Shown: positions 31,927 to 42,703, counted from the stretch's first letter. The stretch: 64,000 bases of DNA from Gallaecimonas mangrovi (GCF_003367375.1 NZ_CP031416.1:937501-1001500), one strand, 5' to 3'. Numbers and translations are program-made. Notes: generated by a model not told the origin, from the sequence alone.

Positions 31927-34900
31927 GCCTTTGTGGCGGCTATACCAGCGCTCTTCCATGGCTTTAAACAGCACAAAGAAGGCGGGCACCACAAAAATAC
32001 TCAGCAGTGTTGAGATGGTCATGCCGCTTACCACCGAAATGCCGATAGATTTACTGGCATTGGCGCCAGCGCCATGGGCCAGAACCAAGGGCACCATGCC
32101 CAGAATAAAGGCCAGCGAGGTCATTAAAATGGGCCTTAGCCGCAGTTGCCCGGCCTTGAGCGCTGCCTCTGTTAGTGAAAGCTTCTCTTCAACCCGCAGA
32201 TCCCGGGCGAACTCCACAATCAAAATGGCATTTTTCGCCGCCAGGGCCACCAGCAATATCAAGCCAATTTGGGTGTAAAGGGTATTGGCAATACCAATGG
32301 CCAGCAGCACGCCCACCGTACCCAGCAGCGCCAGCGGTACCGACAGCACCACCGCCAGCGGCGTAAACCAGCTTTCGTACTGGGCCGCCAGCACGAAGTA
32401 CACCAGCACCAACGCCAACGCAAAGGCGTAATAGATTTGGTCGCCAGCCACTTGCTGCTGATAAGACATGTCGGTCCATTCATGGCCCATGCCTCTGGGC
32501 AACTGCTGGTCAGCGACCTTGCTAAGCTTAGCCATGGTTTGCCCTGAGCTTAAGCCGTGCTGGGTTTGGCCAATGAGGGTGGCACTGGGATAGAGGTTAT
32601 AGAGGGTGATGAGTGAAGGGCCGACCTTGGGCGTTAATGTCACCAGTGCTTGCAAGGGCACCATTTTGCCATTGGCACTTTTCACCTTGAGCTGGCCGAC
32701 TTGGGCGCTTAACAGCCGCGCATCTGATTGCGCCTGAACAAACACCGGGAAGGTGTGGCCAAAGCGGGTGAAGTTATTCACGAAGGAAGATCCTAAGTAG
32801 CCCTTAAGCACACTGAAAATGTCGTCAACATTCACCCCCAAGGTTGCCGCTTTATGGCGGTCAACACGCAGGTCATATTGTGGGGCGGTGAAGTTGGCCT
32901 TCATCCGCACGCCGCTTAACCCCGACTTATTGGCCTGGTTGGCCAGTTGCTGGGCGGCATCGTTTAACCGGGTAAAGTCAAAGCTGCCGTCGCGAAGTTC
33001 CACCTGCATGGTAAAGCCACCGCTATTGCCGATACCGGTAATAGAGGGCGGAGGGATCACCAGCGCCGAGCCGTCGGTGAGCGCTGATAGCTGCTTTCTT
33101 AAGGCTAGATAGGTGGGCACTAACCCTTCGGACTTGCCGCGCTCATCCCAGGGTTTGAGCACCACATAAGCCAGGCCTGCACTCGACTCTGACGCATTGC
33201 CGTCAATCAGCGATACCCCCGCCACCGTGACCACGTTTTCTACTCCAGGCACCTTTTGGGCCAAGGTATTCACTTGCTTTAAGGTGGCATCGGTTCGGGC
33301 CAGCGAGGCGCCATCAGGTAAGGTGACGGCCACGGCTAAAAAGCCTTGGTCTTCCAGAGGCAAAAAGCCCGATGGCACCCGCGTCAGTCCCCAGAAAGCT
33401 AAGGCAACCAGCACCAATCCGGTACAAGATACCGTTATTGGCCGTTTGAGTAACAAGGCTAACAGGCGGCTATAGCCACGCTGCAGTTTGCCAAAGCCGC
33501 GCTCAAAACGGCGGTAGAGCCAAAACCGTTGTTCCACCGGTTTGGGTGCGCGCATCCAAAGCGCTGCCTGAGTGGGTTTTAGGGTTATGGCATTGATGGC
33601 GCTAATAAGCGCCGTTGAGGCAATAACTAAGGCGAACTGTGCGTATAGCTGGCCGGTTAAGCCGGGTAAGAAGGCTGACGGCAAAAATACCGACAGCAGT
33701 ACCAGCGTAATGCCGACAATGGGGCCAGATAATTCGCCCATGGCCTTTATTGCCGCTTGCCGCCCAGACAGCCCTTCCTCAAGGTGACGGGCGGTGCCTT
33801 CAACAATGACGATGGCGTCATCAATAACAATGCCTATTACCAGCACCAAAGCAAAGAGCGTCGACATGTTTAATGAAAAGCTCAGCAGGGCCATCGCGCC
33901 AAAGGCGCCCACCAAGGTAATTGGCACCGTGGTGGCAGGTACCAGTGTTGCCCGCCAGTCCTGCAAGAAAAGTAAAATAACGGCTAAAACGATGAAGCAG
34001 GCTTCAATGAGGGTTTTGTAGACCTCGTGCACCGCGGCATCAACGAAGCTGGTGGTATTGAACGGCACGCTATAGTGAATGCCCGCTGGCATGTCAGCCG
34101 ATAGCTGCTTCATTTTGGTATTGACCGCTTTTACCACATCAAGGGCATTGGCTTGCGGTAACTGGTAAATGGCCAATGCGGCGGTTTGTTTACCGTTAAG
34201 GCGAAATACCTGCCCGTAGTTATTTGACCCCAGCTCTACCCGGCCTAGATCTTTAACCAACACCAGCCTGCCGCCGTGGTCGTTGGCGGCTTTAACCACA
34301 ATGTTGCCGTAGTCAGGGGCTTTATCGAGGGAACCATCAACATTGATGGTGTACTGGAAGCCATTTTTACCCACCAAGGGCGGCATGCCCAGTGCGCCAG
34401 AGGCGACATTTTGGCTTTGGGCCTTGATGGCTTGAATGACATCGTTAGGGGTTAAGTTGGCGGCAGTGAGCTTGGCAGGGTCTAACCACACGCGCATCGC
34501 GTAGGTGCCGGAACCAAAGATATTCACGTCGCCCACCCCAGGCACCCGTGCCAGTTCATCTTGCAAGTGAATACGGGCATAGTTAGCCAGGTAAAGGCTG
34601 TCGTATTGGCTTGAATCAGACTCGAGGGTGATAAATTCCAATATCGAGGTTGAGCGCTTGCGTACACTAACCCCTTGGTTTTGCACCGCGCCTGGCAACT
34701 TGGCGGTGATGTCGGAGAGACGGTTTTGCACCAAAATGGCGTCTTTATCGGGGTCGGAGCCTATCTCAAAGGTGACCGTCAGTTTGTACTGCCCGTCGCT
34801 GCTGCTGGTTGAGCGCATATACAGCATGCCCGGTACGCCGTTCACTTGCTGCTCAATTGGCAGGCCTACCGTTTCCATCACCGTTTTGGCACTGGCGCCA

Positions 34901-35052
34901 GGAAAGGTGGTGCTTACCTGCACTGTCGGTGGCACTACATTAGGGTATTGCGATACCGGCAGCTGAAAAAAGGCAACGGCGCCTAGCAGCAAGGTAATAA
35001 AGGCAATAACGTTGGCGAAGACCGGCCGTTCAATAAAGTATTTAGAAAACAT
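31924..35052 (-). CDS. RND efflux pump inner-membrane transporter (AcrB/MexB family)
   Basis: 1042 residues, full-length HAE-1 transporter. TM1 begins at FANVIAFITLLLGAVAFF. Two large periplasmic loops follow TM1 and TM7. TM4 carries the proton-relay acidic pair in VIGIVIDDAIVIVEG, and the second half has AAKNAILIVEFARDLR with the relay Lys region. Exports drugs and other amphiphiles using the proton gradient. Its start overlaps the adaptor gene by 11 bases. No outer-membrane channel gene is linked, so it probably uses a TolC encoded elsewhere. Confidence 0.93.
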   Translation of the reverse strand: MFSKYFIERPVFANVIAFITLLLGAVAFFQLPVSQYPNVVPPTVQVSTTFPGASAKTVMETVGLPIEQQVNGVPGMLYMRSTSSSDGQYKLTVTFEIGSDPDKDAILVQNRLSDITAKLPGAVQNQGVSVRKRSTSILEFITLESDSSQYDSLYLANYARIHLQDELARVPGVGDVNIFGSGTYAMRVWLDPAKLTAANLTPNDVIQAIKAQSQNVASGALGMPPLVGKNGFQYTINVDGSLDKAPDYGNIVVKAANDHGGRLVLVKDLGRVELGSNNYGQVFRLNGKQTAALAIYQLPQANALDVVKAVNTKMKQLSADMPAGIHYSVPFNTTSFVDAAVHEVYKTLIEACFIVLAVILLFLQDWRATLVPATTVPITLVGAFGAMALLSFSLNMSTLFALVLVIGIVIDDAIVIVEGTARHLEEGLSGRQAAIKAMGELSGPIVGITLVLLSVFLPSAFLPGLTGQLYAQFALVIASTALISAINAITLKPTQAALWMRAPKPVEQRFWLYRRFERGFGKLQRGYSRLLALLLKRPITVSCTGLVLVALAFWGLTRVPSGFLPLEDQGFLAVAVTLPDGASLARTDATLKQVNTLAQKVPGVENVVTVAGVSLIDGNASESSAGLAYVVLKPWDERGKSEGLVPTYLALRKQLSALTDGSALVIPPPSITGIGNSGGFTMQVELRDGSFDFTRLNDAAQQLANQANKSGLSGVRMKANFTAPQYDLRVDRHKAATLGVNVDDIFSVLKGYLGSSFVNNFTRFGHTFPVFVQAQSDARLLSAQVGQLKVKSANGKMVPLQALVTLTPKVGPSLITLYNLYPSATLIGQTQHGLSSGQTMAKLSKVADQQLPRGMGHEWTDMSYQQQVAGDQIYYAFALALVLVYFVLAAQYESWFTPLAVVLSVPLALLGTVGVLLAIGIANTLYTQIGLILLVALAAKNAILIVEFARDLRVEEKLSLTEAALKAGQLRLRPILMTSLAFILGMVPLVLAHGAGANASKSIGISVVSGMTISTLLSIFVVPAFFVLFKAMEERWYSRHKG

Positions 35053-36271
35053 GGTGAGACGAACCTAGTGCAGGTGACGTTTGTTGAGCATCAGACAGAA
35101 GATGTAAAGGCTTATCGCTAGGGTGGGTGTTAACACTCATGCCTGCGCGCAGCCGGGTAATGTCGCTTACCACCACTTTCTGGTTTGGCTGCAAGCCGCT
35201 TTCCACCCGTTGCCAGCCTGTTGGCCCTGCCGTTACCGACACCGCCTTGCGCTCGACCTTGTTGTCTTGGTTAACCACCATCACATAACGGCCGTTCTGC
35301 TCGGTGCCAATGGCGCTGTCGGGCAGCAGCAGGGCATGGTGATATTGCCCCAGCTTTAACCGCAAACGGACAAATTGCCCCGGTAGCAGCGCGCGTTCAG
35401 CGTTAGTGAACACGGCCCTAAACGCCTGGGTGTCAGTTTGTTCATCAACACTGGGGGCCAGGTAATCCAAGTGTCCCTCGAGGCCGTAATGCGCCGCGGC
35501 CGATAAACCCGCTTGCACCGCTATTGAGGTAACGGCTTGCCCTTGCAGGGCTTGCTGCACTTGCTGGATGTCTTGTGAGGCAAGGGTAAAGTCAACGTAA
35601 ATTGGGCTTTGCTGTACCAAGGTTGCCAGCGTTGTAACCCCATTTTGGCCGACCAAACTCCCCACATCTTCCTGGTGGGCTGACATTACGCCGCTAAAAG
35701 GGGCGCGAATGCGGGTATAACCTAAGTTCAATTTTGCGAGAGCAATATCGCCTTCGGCTGACTGAATTTGCGCGCTAGCACTGTCTCTGCTGGCCAGGGC
35801 TGAGTCCACATCAGACTGCGCCGTCATATGCCGCTTTAACAGGTTCTGCTCACGCTCAAGCATCAACTGGGCATTGCGGTAGCTGGCCTTCGCCTGCTTC
35901 AGGCTGGCCTGGGCTTGCTGCAATTGTGCCTGATAGGTGGCCGGGTCAATCTCAAACAGCAATTGGCCTTGGCTTACCTGCTGGCCGTCTTGGTAATGAA
36001 TGGCGGTTAAGGTGCCCGCTACCCTGGCGACAATGGCGACTTGGTGAAAGGCGCTGGCTTGGCCTGTTGTCTCCAGGTAGTGCGGTACATCCGCCACTTT
36101 CGCAGACATCACCGCAACATTGGGTGTTGCCGTCGATTCGAGAGACATTTTAGGCTTACAACCGGCGAGGGCGCAGACGGCTATCAATAACAGGCTAGGC
36201 CTGCGCCACCCTTTCAAAAAGGTCGTTGCATGAAAAAAAGTGGAATGGATAGAGCTGGAACGATTAAACAC
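35042..36271 (-). CDS. RND efflux periplasmic adaptor (AcrA/MexA family)
   Basis: 409 residues. Membrane-fusion protein with lipobox LIAVCALAGC around residue 38, after an unusually long N-terminal leader. A biotinyl-lipoyl half (VAIVARVAGTLTAIHYQDGQ) is followed by a coiled-coil hairpin (about 100-170), then the second lipoyl half (IRAPFSGVM) and beta-barrel. Upstream partner of the overlapping transporter gene. Confidence 0.92.
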   Translation of the reverse strand: MFNRSSSIHSTFFHATTFLKGWRRPSLLLIAVCALAGCKPKMSLESTATPNVAVMSAKVADVPHYLETTGQASAFHQVAIVARVAGTLTAIHYQDGQQVSQGQLLFEIDPATYQAQLQQAQASLKQAKASYRNAQLMLEREQNLLKRHMTAQSDVDSALASRDSASAQIQSAEGDIALAKLNLGYTRIRAPFSGVMSAHQEDVGSLVGQNGVTTLATLVQQSPIYVDFTLASQDIQQVQQALQGQAVTSIAVQAGLSAAAHYGLEGHLDYLAPSVDEQTDTQAFRAVFTNAERALLPGQFVRLRLKLGQYHHALLLPDSAIGTEQNGRYVMVVNQDNKVERKAVSVTAGPTGWQRVESGLQPNQKVVVSDITRLRAGMSVNTHPSDKPLHLLSDAQQTSPALGSSHHVF

Positions 36272-36494
36272 AGCACCCTCGACGATAAAAAGCCTAGGGT
36301 TCGATCATACGGTCGAGACCTTTATTGTCGATTCGCATTAAATTCATATTGTTAAAACGAAAGGGGAAGCAAAAATAGATTAACTATTTCAGCGCGTTAT
36401 CTGAATTTAAATGGCAGTTTTATGGTGGGCGGCTTTTTTTGTTTTCAGGTTTGCGGCTGATTTTCAGGCTGTTTGTTACAGTACGAACACCTTG

Positions 36495-37121
36495 TTACAG
36501 TTTGGCTAATGGTGAAAAGGTCATCACTATCTGCAAAAGGGCTTCTTCAAAGGCCTGGCTTTTAATAAAAGGCACCTCTTCTATCGCTGCGCGTTGTAAA
36601 ACGCCCAGTAACGCTCTTGTCATCACAAAGGCATCGATACGGCGTTGTTGGGCGATGCTTTCATCAATGCTGGGCAGGTAATATTCCCAGTGCGCCAGTG
36701 CTGCCTCGGTAATTTCATTGAGCAACGGCTGTGCATGGGGCGATTCAGCCATCATGCTGGCAAGTAAGGCAAACTGGCGTTTAGCGCCGCGCCGGGTGGC
36801 AAAAGACTGCACCAAAATGCGGATAAACTCTCTGGCCGGTTGCAAGGGTGGCACATTTTGCTGCCGTAAAATGCCCTGCATTTGTTTTCTAATGAGGTTT
36901 TTCTGGCGCTCAAAAATGCCCAATAAAATGGCGTCGCGGTTTTTAAAATACTGGTACAAGGTACCCACCGATACCCCAGCCAATTCGGCAACGCGGGTAG
37001 TGGTAATGGCAGGCTCCCCTTCTTTTTCAAGAACCAGGGTAGCGGCTTCCAAAATGGTATCAACCGTAGTAATTGACCGCCCTTGCACCGGCTTTTTTCG
37101 GTAAACCTTTTCGCTGCTCAT
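36495..37121 (-). CDS. TetR/AcrR-family regulator of the RND operon
   Basis: 208 residues. N-terminal HTH (about 20-65: AATLVLEKEG, VAELAGVSVGTLYQYFKNRD) and an all-helical ligand domain. Same strand as, and 223 bases upstream of, the adaptor gene rather than divergent. It is the likely repressor of the pump. The gap 36272-36494 should hold the pump promoter; no convincing palindromic operator was found there. Confidence 0.85.
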   Translation of the reverse strand: MSSEKVYRKKPVQGRSITTVDTILEAATLVLEKEGEPAITTTRVAELAGVSVGTLYQYFKNRDAILLGIFERQKNLIRKQMQGILRQQNVPPLQPAREFIRILVQSFATRRGAKRQFALLASMMAESPHAQPLLNEITEAALAHWEYYLPSIDESIAQQRRIDAFVMTRALLGVLQRAAIEEVPFIKSQAFEEALLQIVMTFSPLAKL

Positions 37122-37345
37122 CTTTTTTATATACAGAGGCTTTGCTCACCAGCTTACCGGCATTATCTTCTCGCCGCCAAGGGCGTTTTTGTGAGGGGGA
37201 TTTTTCGGATCACTCGCCGTTACATATCCATGGCCGTGTTAAATGAGTCGTTTTTTGTGACGTTAAATAAAGCGTTAAAGCCGTTTTATCCAGGGCACTT
37301 AAAACGACTCAGCAAAAAACGCCAGTAATTGCTGCTAACGGGAGC

Positions 37346-37562
37346 CTAGTGAAGCCAAAGCAAGGCGGGGGTCTTTGATAAAGCGCAGTTCGAGTAAATG
37401 AGTGTTTTAACGCAGTATCGCAAGCCTAGATTTTTATCAGCGGGCTTTCGCGCGTAGCGAGGGAAATCGAGACAAGGCGGAAGCCTCCGAAAAAGCGCAG
37501 TTTACAGGTTGTAAATGAGCATTTTGAGGAGGCTTCCAACGCCGTATTGATGACCGTAGTAG
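37346..37562. repeat. Two tandem copies of a palindromic intergenic repeat
   Basis: The 444-base gap 37122-37565 holds no gene. Its right half contains two related ~75-105 base units (about 37348-37418 and 37455-37562). Each has CAAGGCGG near the left, AAAGCGCAGTT in the middle, GTAAATGAG, and an inverted AAGCCTCC...GGAGGCTT stem in the second unit. This matches in style the ERIC-like intergenic palindromes common in marine gammaproteobacteria (recalled, not searched). Confidence 0.65.
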
Positions 37563-37565
37563 CGT

Positions 37566-38657
37566 TTACACCCGGGGAATTTGCTGGGTGATACAGTGAA
37601 TATTCCCCCCTCCCAACAAAATCTCCCGCGCATCGACACCGCTAATTAAATAGCCCGGAAACAGCTCGGCCAGCAGTGCCGCTACGGCATCGTCTTGCAG
37701 TGGATCGAGCTTGGGAAACACCACTTGTTTGTTGGTAATTAAGAAGTTGGCGTAAGAGCCAGCAAGGCGAGTGCCGCTCATGCGGTCCATACCGCCGGAC
37801 TGGTCAATGCCACTGGCTTCTTCTTCAGTCAAATACAGTGGCCCTGGCATGGGCAGCTTGTGCACAACCAGCTGGCGGCCACGGGCATCGGTGCTTTCGC
37901 TTAATATTTTGAAGGCTTCTTGCGAGCTTTCATATTGGGCATCGCTGGGGTCGTCACACCAAGTTACCGCCACCACACCGGGGGCAATGACTTGCATCAG
38001 GTTGTCGACATGGCCGGTGGTTTCGTCTTGAAAAACGCCCCGCGGCAGCCAAATCACCTTCTCTACGTTCAGGTATTGGCGCAGTAGCTGCTCTAAATCG
38101 TCTTTAGCTAAGCCGGGGTTACGGCCGGGGCTGAGCAGGCACTCTTCGGTGGTATACAGGGTGCCTTGGCCATCAACGTGAATGGCGCCGCCTTCCATGA
38201 CAAAAGACGCTTTATAAACGTCATCGCTATAGCTTTCACAGACTTTACGGGCCACGGCGTTGTCGTTGTGCCAGGGAAAATACAAGCCATGGCTCAGGCC
38301 GCCCCAGGCATTAAATTGCCAGTCTATGCCGCGGCGCTCGCCCATGTCGTTTACCACGTAGCTGGGGCCGGTATCGCGCAGCCAGGCATCGTCGGTGGTC
38401 ATTTCCAGCACCCGTACCTCTGGCGGCAGCTTGCGCCGGGCATTACTGTACTGGCTGGCCGACACCACCATGGTTACCGGCGTGGTTTGGCTAATGGCGG
38501 TTGCCACTTCAATAAAAGCGCGCTGGGCCGGCTTTGCGCCAAACCGCCAATTGTCAGAGCGTTCCGGCCAGGCCATCCACACCCCTTCGTGGGGTTCAAA
38601 TTCGCCCGGCATCCGAAAGCCGTCTGCCGCTGGCAGAGTAGGGAGCTCGCTGCTCAT
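37566..38657 (-). CDS. aguA: Agmatine deiminase
   Basis: 363 residues, peptidyl-arginine-deiminase fold. The catalytic Cys is in the C-terminal GGGNIHCITQQIP, with RDTGPSYVV and TTGHVDNLMQ as active-site segments. Converts agmatine to N-carbamoylputrescine. Overlaps aguB by one base; together they make putrescine. Confidence 0.95.
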   Translation of the reverse strand: MSSELPTLPAADGFRMPGEFEPHEGVWMAWPERSDNWRFGAKPAQRAFIEVATAISQTTPVTMVVSASQYSNARRKLPPEVRVLEMTTDDAWLRDTGPSYVVNDMGERRGIDWQFNAWGGLSHGLYFPWHNDNAVARKVCESYSDDVYKASFVMEGGAIHVDGQGTLYTTEECLLSPGRNPGLAKDDLEQLLRQYLNVEKVIWLPRGVFQDETTGHVDNLMQVIAPGVVAVTWCDDPSDAQYESSQEAFKILSESTDARGRQLVVHKLPMPGPLYLTEEEASGIDQSGGMDRMSGTRLAGSYANFLITNKQVVFPKLDPLQDDAVAALLAELFPGYLISGVDAREILLGGGNIHCITQQIPRV

Positions 38658-39538
38658 CAGTGCTCTACCTTGCCATCCAGAGTTAACAGGTTGCGGTAAA
38701 GGCTTGGGCGGCGGTCACGGAACAGCCCCCATGCTTCACGCTGGTAGCGAATTTTTTTCAGATCGAAGCTATGCACCAAAAGCGCTTGTTGGTCGCGACC
38801 GGCTTCGGCCACTTTGGCACCGGTGTGATCGGTGATAAAAGAAGAGCCGAAAAAGCGAATTTCGGTAGCGGTGCGCACGCCCTTTTCCACACCGATGCGG
38901 TTAGATGCCACCACCGGCATGCAGTTGGCAGCGGCGTGGCCTTGCATCACCCGTTGCCACTGGCCAGCGCTGTCCAGCTCTGGCTGGCTGGGTTCAGAGC
39001 CAATGGCAGTGGGGTAGAACAAGATTTCGGCGCCCATTAACGCCATGGCGCGCGCCGCTTCCGGGAACCATTGGTCCCAGCAGATGGCAATGCCGATTTT
39101 GGCGTAGCGGGTGTTCCACACCTTAAAGCCGGTGTCGCCGGGGCTGAAATAGTATTTTTCCAGGTAGCCGTCGCTGTCGGGAATATGTGCCTTGCGGTAC
39201 ACATCCAGCAGGCTGCCATCGGCATCGATAACCACCAGCGAGTTGTAACGGGCGACACCGCTGCGCTCAAACCAGGAAAAGGGAATGACTACCGCCAACT
39301 CTTTGGCCAGCTGTTGCAGGCGCTTAACGGTGTCGTTTTCGTCCAGGCTGGTGGCCAGGGCGTGGAAGTCTTCGTTGACTTCAATGCAGAAGTAGGGCGT
39401 TTCAAACAGCTCCTGAAGCAGCACAATTTGCGCGCCTTCGCTGGCGGCTTGGCGCACCAAGGCCTCGGCTTTCGCCACGTTTTCGGCTTTATCCCAGCTG
39501 CAAGACATTTGGGTAGCGGCAACAACAACCTTATCCAT
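38657..39538 (-). CDS. aguB: N-carbamoylputrescine amidase
   Basis: 293 residues, nitrilase superfamily. The Glu-Lys-Cys triad is visible in LLQELFETPYF, YRKAHIPDSDG and GIAICWDQWFPEAAR. Releases putrescine, CO2 and ammonia from N-carbamoylputrescine. First gene of the aguBA pair. The 226 bases to the right hold the xseA terminator and nothing else recognised. Confidence 0.95.
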   Translation of the reverse strand: MDKVVVAATQMSCSWDKAENVAKAEALVRQAASEGAQIVLLQELFETPYFCIEVNEDFHALATSLDENDTVKRLQQLAKELAVVIPFSWFERSGVARYNSLVVIDADGSLLDVYRKAHIPDSDGYLEKYYFSPGDTGFKVWNTRYAKIGIAICWDQWFPEAARAMALMGAEILFYPTAIGSEPSQPELDSAGQWQRVMQGHAAANCMPVVASNRIGVEKGVRTATEIRFFGSSFITDHTGAKVAEAGRDQQALLVHSFDLKKIRYQREAWGLFRDRRPSLYRNLLTLDGKVEH

Positions 39539-39703
39539 TTAACGATCCCTTACGCAAAAAACACCACGAAACACACTATAGAACCTGGTAACGCAAGCGC
39601 CCGAACGGGCAGACCAGCAAGCGGTAGCTGCTGGTTACAACGGATGGAAAGAGGCGCGTTTTATAGGGCCAAGGCAAGCGCCGGTCAAGGGATATTTTTG
39701 CTA

Positions 39704-39731
39704 TCAAAAAAGCCCCGGTTAGGGGCTTTGT
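39704..39731 (-). terminator. Terminator of xseA
   Basis: On the minus strand AAAGCCCC-TAACC-GGGGCTTTTTT, with the T-tract formed by the A-run at 39705-39711. Confidence 0.75.
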
Positions 39732-39764
39732 AAAGCTGGCTTTGCAGTGCGCGGTTTTATTGGC

Positions 39765-41096
39765 TTAGCGCGCGCTTTTGTCTTTGATGTCGGTTTCAAT
39801 CACGCCGTCTTTTACCCGCACTGTAAGCACGTCGCCCACCATCACTTTGTCGATGCTGTCCACAACCTGGCCGGTTTGGTCTTGGGCAATGGCATAACCA
39901 CGGCTCAAGGTGGCCAGCGGGCTAACCAATTGCAGTTTGTCGATAAGCCGCAGCTGTTGCTGGCGGCGCTGGTTAAGGTAGCCATTAAGGCTTTGGTCAA
40001 GGGCGCTTGTTAGCCGCGTTAACTGCAACTGCGCTTCGCCCAGGCGCTTGCCGGGGTGGTGGTGGCTGAGCTTGGCCGTTAACAGCGCCAGGGGCTGGCG
40101 CTGCTGGCTAAGTAAACGGGGCAGGGCGCGCTGTAGGCGCAGTTTTAGCTCATCCAGCTTTTGGCTGTCACGTTCCAGTTTGCGCTCGGGCGACTGGCGG
40201 TACAGGCGCTCGCTCAGTTCTTGCTGGCGGCTTTGTTGTACTCGCCGGTAGCCTTGCCAAAGTGCGGTTAGCCTAAGGCCTAGTTCGTTGAAGCGGTCTT
40301 TAATCAGCCCGGCCTGACTGGACACCAGCTCGGCGGCGGCAGAAGGCGTTGGTGCCCTCAAGTCAGCCACAAAGTCGCTAATGGTAACGTCGGTTTCGTG
40401 GCCGACGGCGCTCACCACCGGAATGGCGCTTTGGGCAATGGCGCGGGCCAGCTGCTCGTCGTTAAAGCTCCACAAATCTTCCAGGCTGCCACCGCCGCGG
40501 CCAAGAATAATGACATCCACTTCCGCCCGTTGATTGGCCGTTAGCAATTGCTGGCAAAGCTGGGCGGCCGATTTATCCCCTTGCACCTGCGCCGGATACA
40601 GCACCACGTCCAAAAAGGGTGCCCGGCGTTTCAGTACGTTAAGAATATCGTGCACCGCCGCCCCCGACGGCGAGCTAATCACCCCAATGCGTTTGGGGTG
40701 GGCGGGCAACGGGCGTTTGCGAGCATCGCTAAACAGGCCCTCGGCGGCCAGTTTCATTTTTAGGGCATCAAATTGCTGTTTTAGGAGGCCGTCGCCAGCC
40801 GGTTCCATGAATTCAACCACCAGCTGGTAATTACCGCGCGGTTCGTAAACGGTGGGGCGCGCCCTTACCAGCAGCTGCATGCCGTCTTGGGGGCGAAAGG
40901 TTACGCCGGTATTTTTGCCGCGAAACATGGCGCAGCTCACCTGCGACTTGTCGTCTTTTAAGGAAAAATACCAGTGGCCGGAGCCGTAAGATTTGAAGTT
41001 AGACAGCTCGCCGGTCAGCCAGACCATGCCTAAACTGTCTTCCAGCACGTAACGAACCTGGGTGTTTAATTGGGTGACGGAGAAGATTTGGCGCAT
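39765..41096 (-). CDS. xseA: Exodeoxyribonuclease VII large subunit
   Basis: 443 residues. N-terminal OB-fold (FSVTQLNTQVRYVLEDSLG), then the catalytic half with GAAVHDILNVL, VIILGRGGGSLEDLW and SAVGHETDVTISDFVADLRAPTP-like segments and a long coiled-coil tail. Degrades single-stranded DNA with XseB. Divergent from guaB, as usual; the 136-base gap holds both promoters. Confidence 0.95.
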   Translation of the reverse strand: MRQIFSVTQLNTQVRYVLEDSLGMVWLTGELSNFKSYGSGHWYFSLKDDKSQVSCAMFRGKNTGVTFRPQDGMQLLVRARPTVYEPRGNYQLVVEFMEPAGDGLLKQQFDALKMKLAAEGLFSDARKRPLPAHPKRIGVISSPSGAAVHDILNVLKRRAPFLDVVLYPAQVQGDKSAAQLCQQLLTANQRAEVDVIILGRGGGSLEDLWSFNDEQLARAIAQSAIPVVSAVGHETDVTISDFVADLRAPTPSAAAELVSSQAGLIKDRFNELGLRLTALWQGYRRVQQSRQQELSERLYRQSPERKLERDSQKLDELKLRLQRALPRLLSQQRQPLALLTAKLSHHHPGKRLGEAQLQLTRLTSALDQSLNGYLNQRRQQQLRLIDKLQLVSPLATLSRGYAIAQDQTGQVVDSIDKVMVGDVLTVRVKDGVIETDIKDKSAR

Positions 41097-41232
41097 GCCT
41101 TACCCTTGGTCTGACTTTGGCGCAGTCTATCAGATGCAAAAAGCATTTGCCCAAATCACATCTCGGCGCTAGAATGCCGCGGCAACACCTATACCAGGTC
41201 CCTTCCACTAATCCATCGGTGAGGCTGTTGCC

Positions 41233-42699
41233 ATGCTACGCGTTATCAAAGAAGCATTGACGTTCGACGACGTCCTCCTGCTCCCCGCACACTCCCAAGT
41301 GTTGCCCAATACTGCCGACCTGCGCACCAAGTTGACGCGCACAATCGAGCTGAACATTCCGATGGTTTCTGCGGCTATGGATACCGTAACTGAAGCCAAT
41401 CTGGCTATTGCCCTGGCCCAGGAAGGCGGCATCGGCTTTATCCACAAAAACATGAGCATTGAAAAGCAGGCCGAAGAGGTTCGCAAAGTAAAACGCTTTG
41501 TGGCCGGTATGGTTACCGAGCCTGACTGTGTCTCTGCTGATTTCACCATTACCGACGTGCTGAAGCTGACCGAAGAAAACGGCTATGCCGGTTTCCCGGT
41601 GGTGTCTAAGTCTGGTGAACTTGAAGGCATTATCACCGCCCGTGATGTGCGCTTTATCACCGACCACGGCCGTAAAGTGTCTGAGGTAATGACCCCCAAA
41701 GAGAAGCTGGTTACCGTTAAGGTCGGCACTTCTCGCGAAGAAGTTCAGCGCCTGATGCAACAGCACCGCGTTGAAAAAGTGCTGGTGGTGGACGACAACT
41801 TCCACCTTAAAGGCCTTATCACCGTTAAAGACTTCCAAAAAGCCGAACGTAAGCCGAACGCTTGTAAAGACGACCGTGGTCGTTTGCGTGTTGGTGCTGC
41901 GGTGGGTGCCGGTGCCGGTAACGAAGATCGCGTAGCCGCTTTGGTTGCTGCCGGTGCGGATGTCATTTTGATTGACTCCTCCCACGGCCATTCTGAAGGC
42001 GTGTTGCAGCGTATTCGCGAAACCCGCGCTGCCTTCCCTGATATTCAAATTATCGGCGGTAACGTTGCTACCCCGGCTGGCGCTCTGGCGCTGGTTGAAG
42101 CCGGTGTTGACGCGGTTAAGGTGGGCATCGGCCCAGGCTCCATTTGTACCACCCGTATTGTTACCGGTGTTGGTGTACCGCAAATTACCGCGGTTTCTGA
42201 CGCGGTAGAAGCCCTTGAAGGCACCGGTATTCCGGTTATCGCCGACGGCGGCATTCGCTTTAGTGGCGACATTTGTAAAGCCATTGCTGCTGGCGCTAAC
42301 TGCGTCATGGTTGGCGGCATGTTGGCCGGTACCGACGAGTCCCCCGGCGAAATCGAGCTCTACCAAGGCCGCGCCTTTAAATCCTACCGCGGCATGGGCT
42401 CCTTGGGCGCTATGACCAAAGGCTCCAGCGACCGTTACTTCCAAAGCGATAACGCTGCCGACAAGCTGGTACCAGAAGGCATCGAAGGCCGCGTACCTTA
42501 TAAAGGCAAGGTCAAAGACATCATTCACCAGCAGATGGGCGGCCTGCGCTCTTCAATGGGCCTGACCGGTAACGCCACCATCGACGACATGCGTACCAAA
42601 GCGCAGTTTGTCAAAGTGACCAGCGCCGGTATGGGTGAGTCGCACGTTCATGACGTGACCATCACCAAAGAAGCGCCAAACTACCGCACCGGTTCCTAA
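41233..42699 (+). CDS. guaB: IMP dehydrogenase
   Basis: 488 residues. Catalytic Cys in [15 protein letters not shown], two CBS domains at about 95-200, and the flap region with SSDRYFQ. Oxidises IMP to XMP, the step before GuaA. Confidence 0.98.
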   Translation: MLRVIKEALTFDDVLLLPAHSQVLPNTADLRTKLTRTIELNIPMVSAAMDTVTEANLAIALAQEGGIGFIHKNMSIEKQAEEVRKVKRFVAGMVTEPDCVSADFTITDVLKLTEENGYAGFPVVSKSGELEGIITARDVRFITDHGRKVSEVMTPKEKLVTVKVGTSREEVQRLMQQHRVEKVLVVDDNFHLKGLITVKDFQKAERKPNACKDDRGRLRVGAAVGAGAGNEDRVAALVAAGADVILIDSSHGHSEGVLQRIRETRAAFPDIQIIGGNVATPAGALALVEAGVDAVKVGIGPGSICTTRIVTGVGVPQITAVSDAVEALEGTGIPVIADGGIRFSGDICKAIAAGANCVMVGGMLAGTDESPGEIELYQGRAFKSYRGMGSLGAMTKGSSDRYFQSDNAADKLVPEGIEGRVPYKGKVKDIIHQQMGGLRSSMGLTGNATIDDMRTKAQFVKVTSAGMGESHVHDVTITKEAPNYRTGS

Positions 42700-42703
42700 G
42701 TTA

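Noticed and set aside
41236-42528. 430-residue open frame opposite guaB
   Set aside because: Antisense to a certain gene and without any recognisable domain; caused by strong codon bias in guaB.
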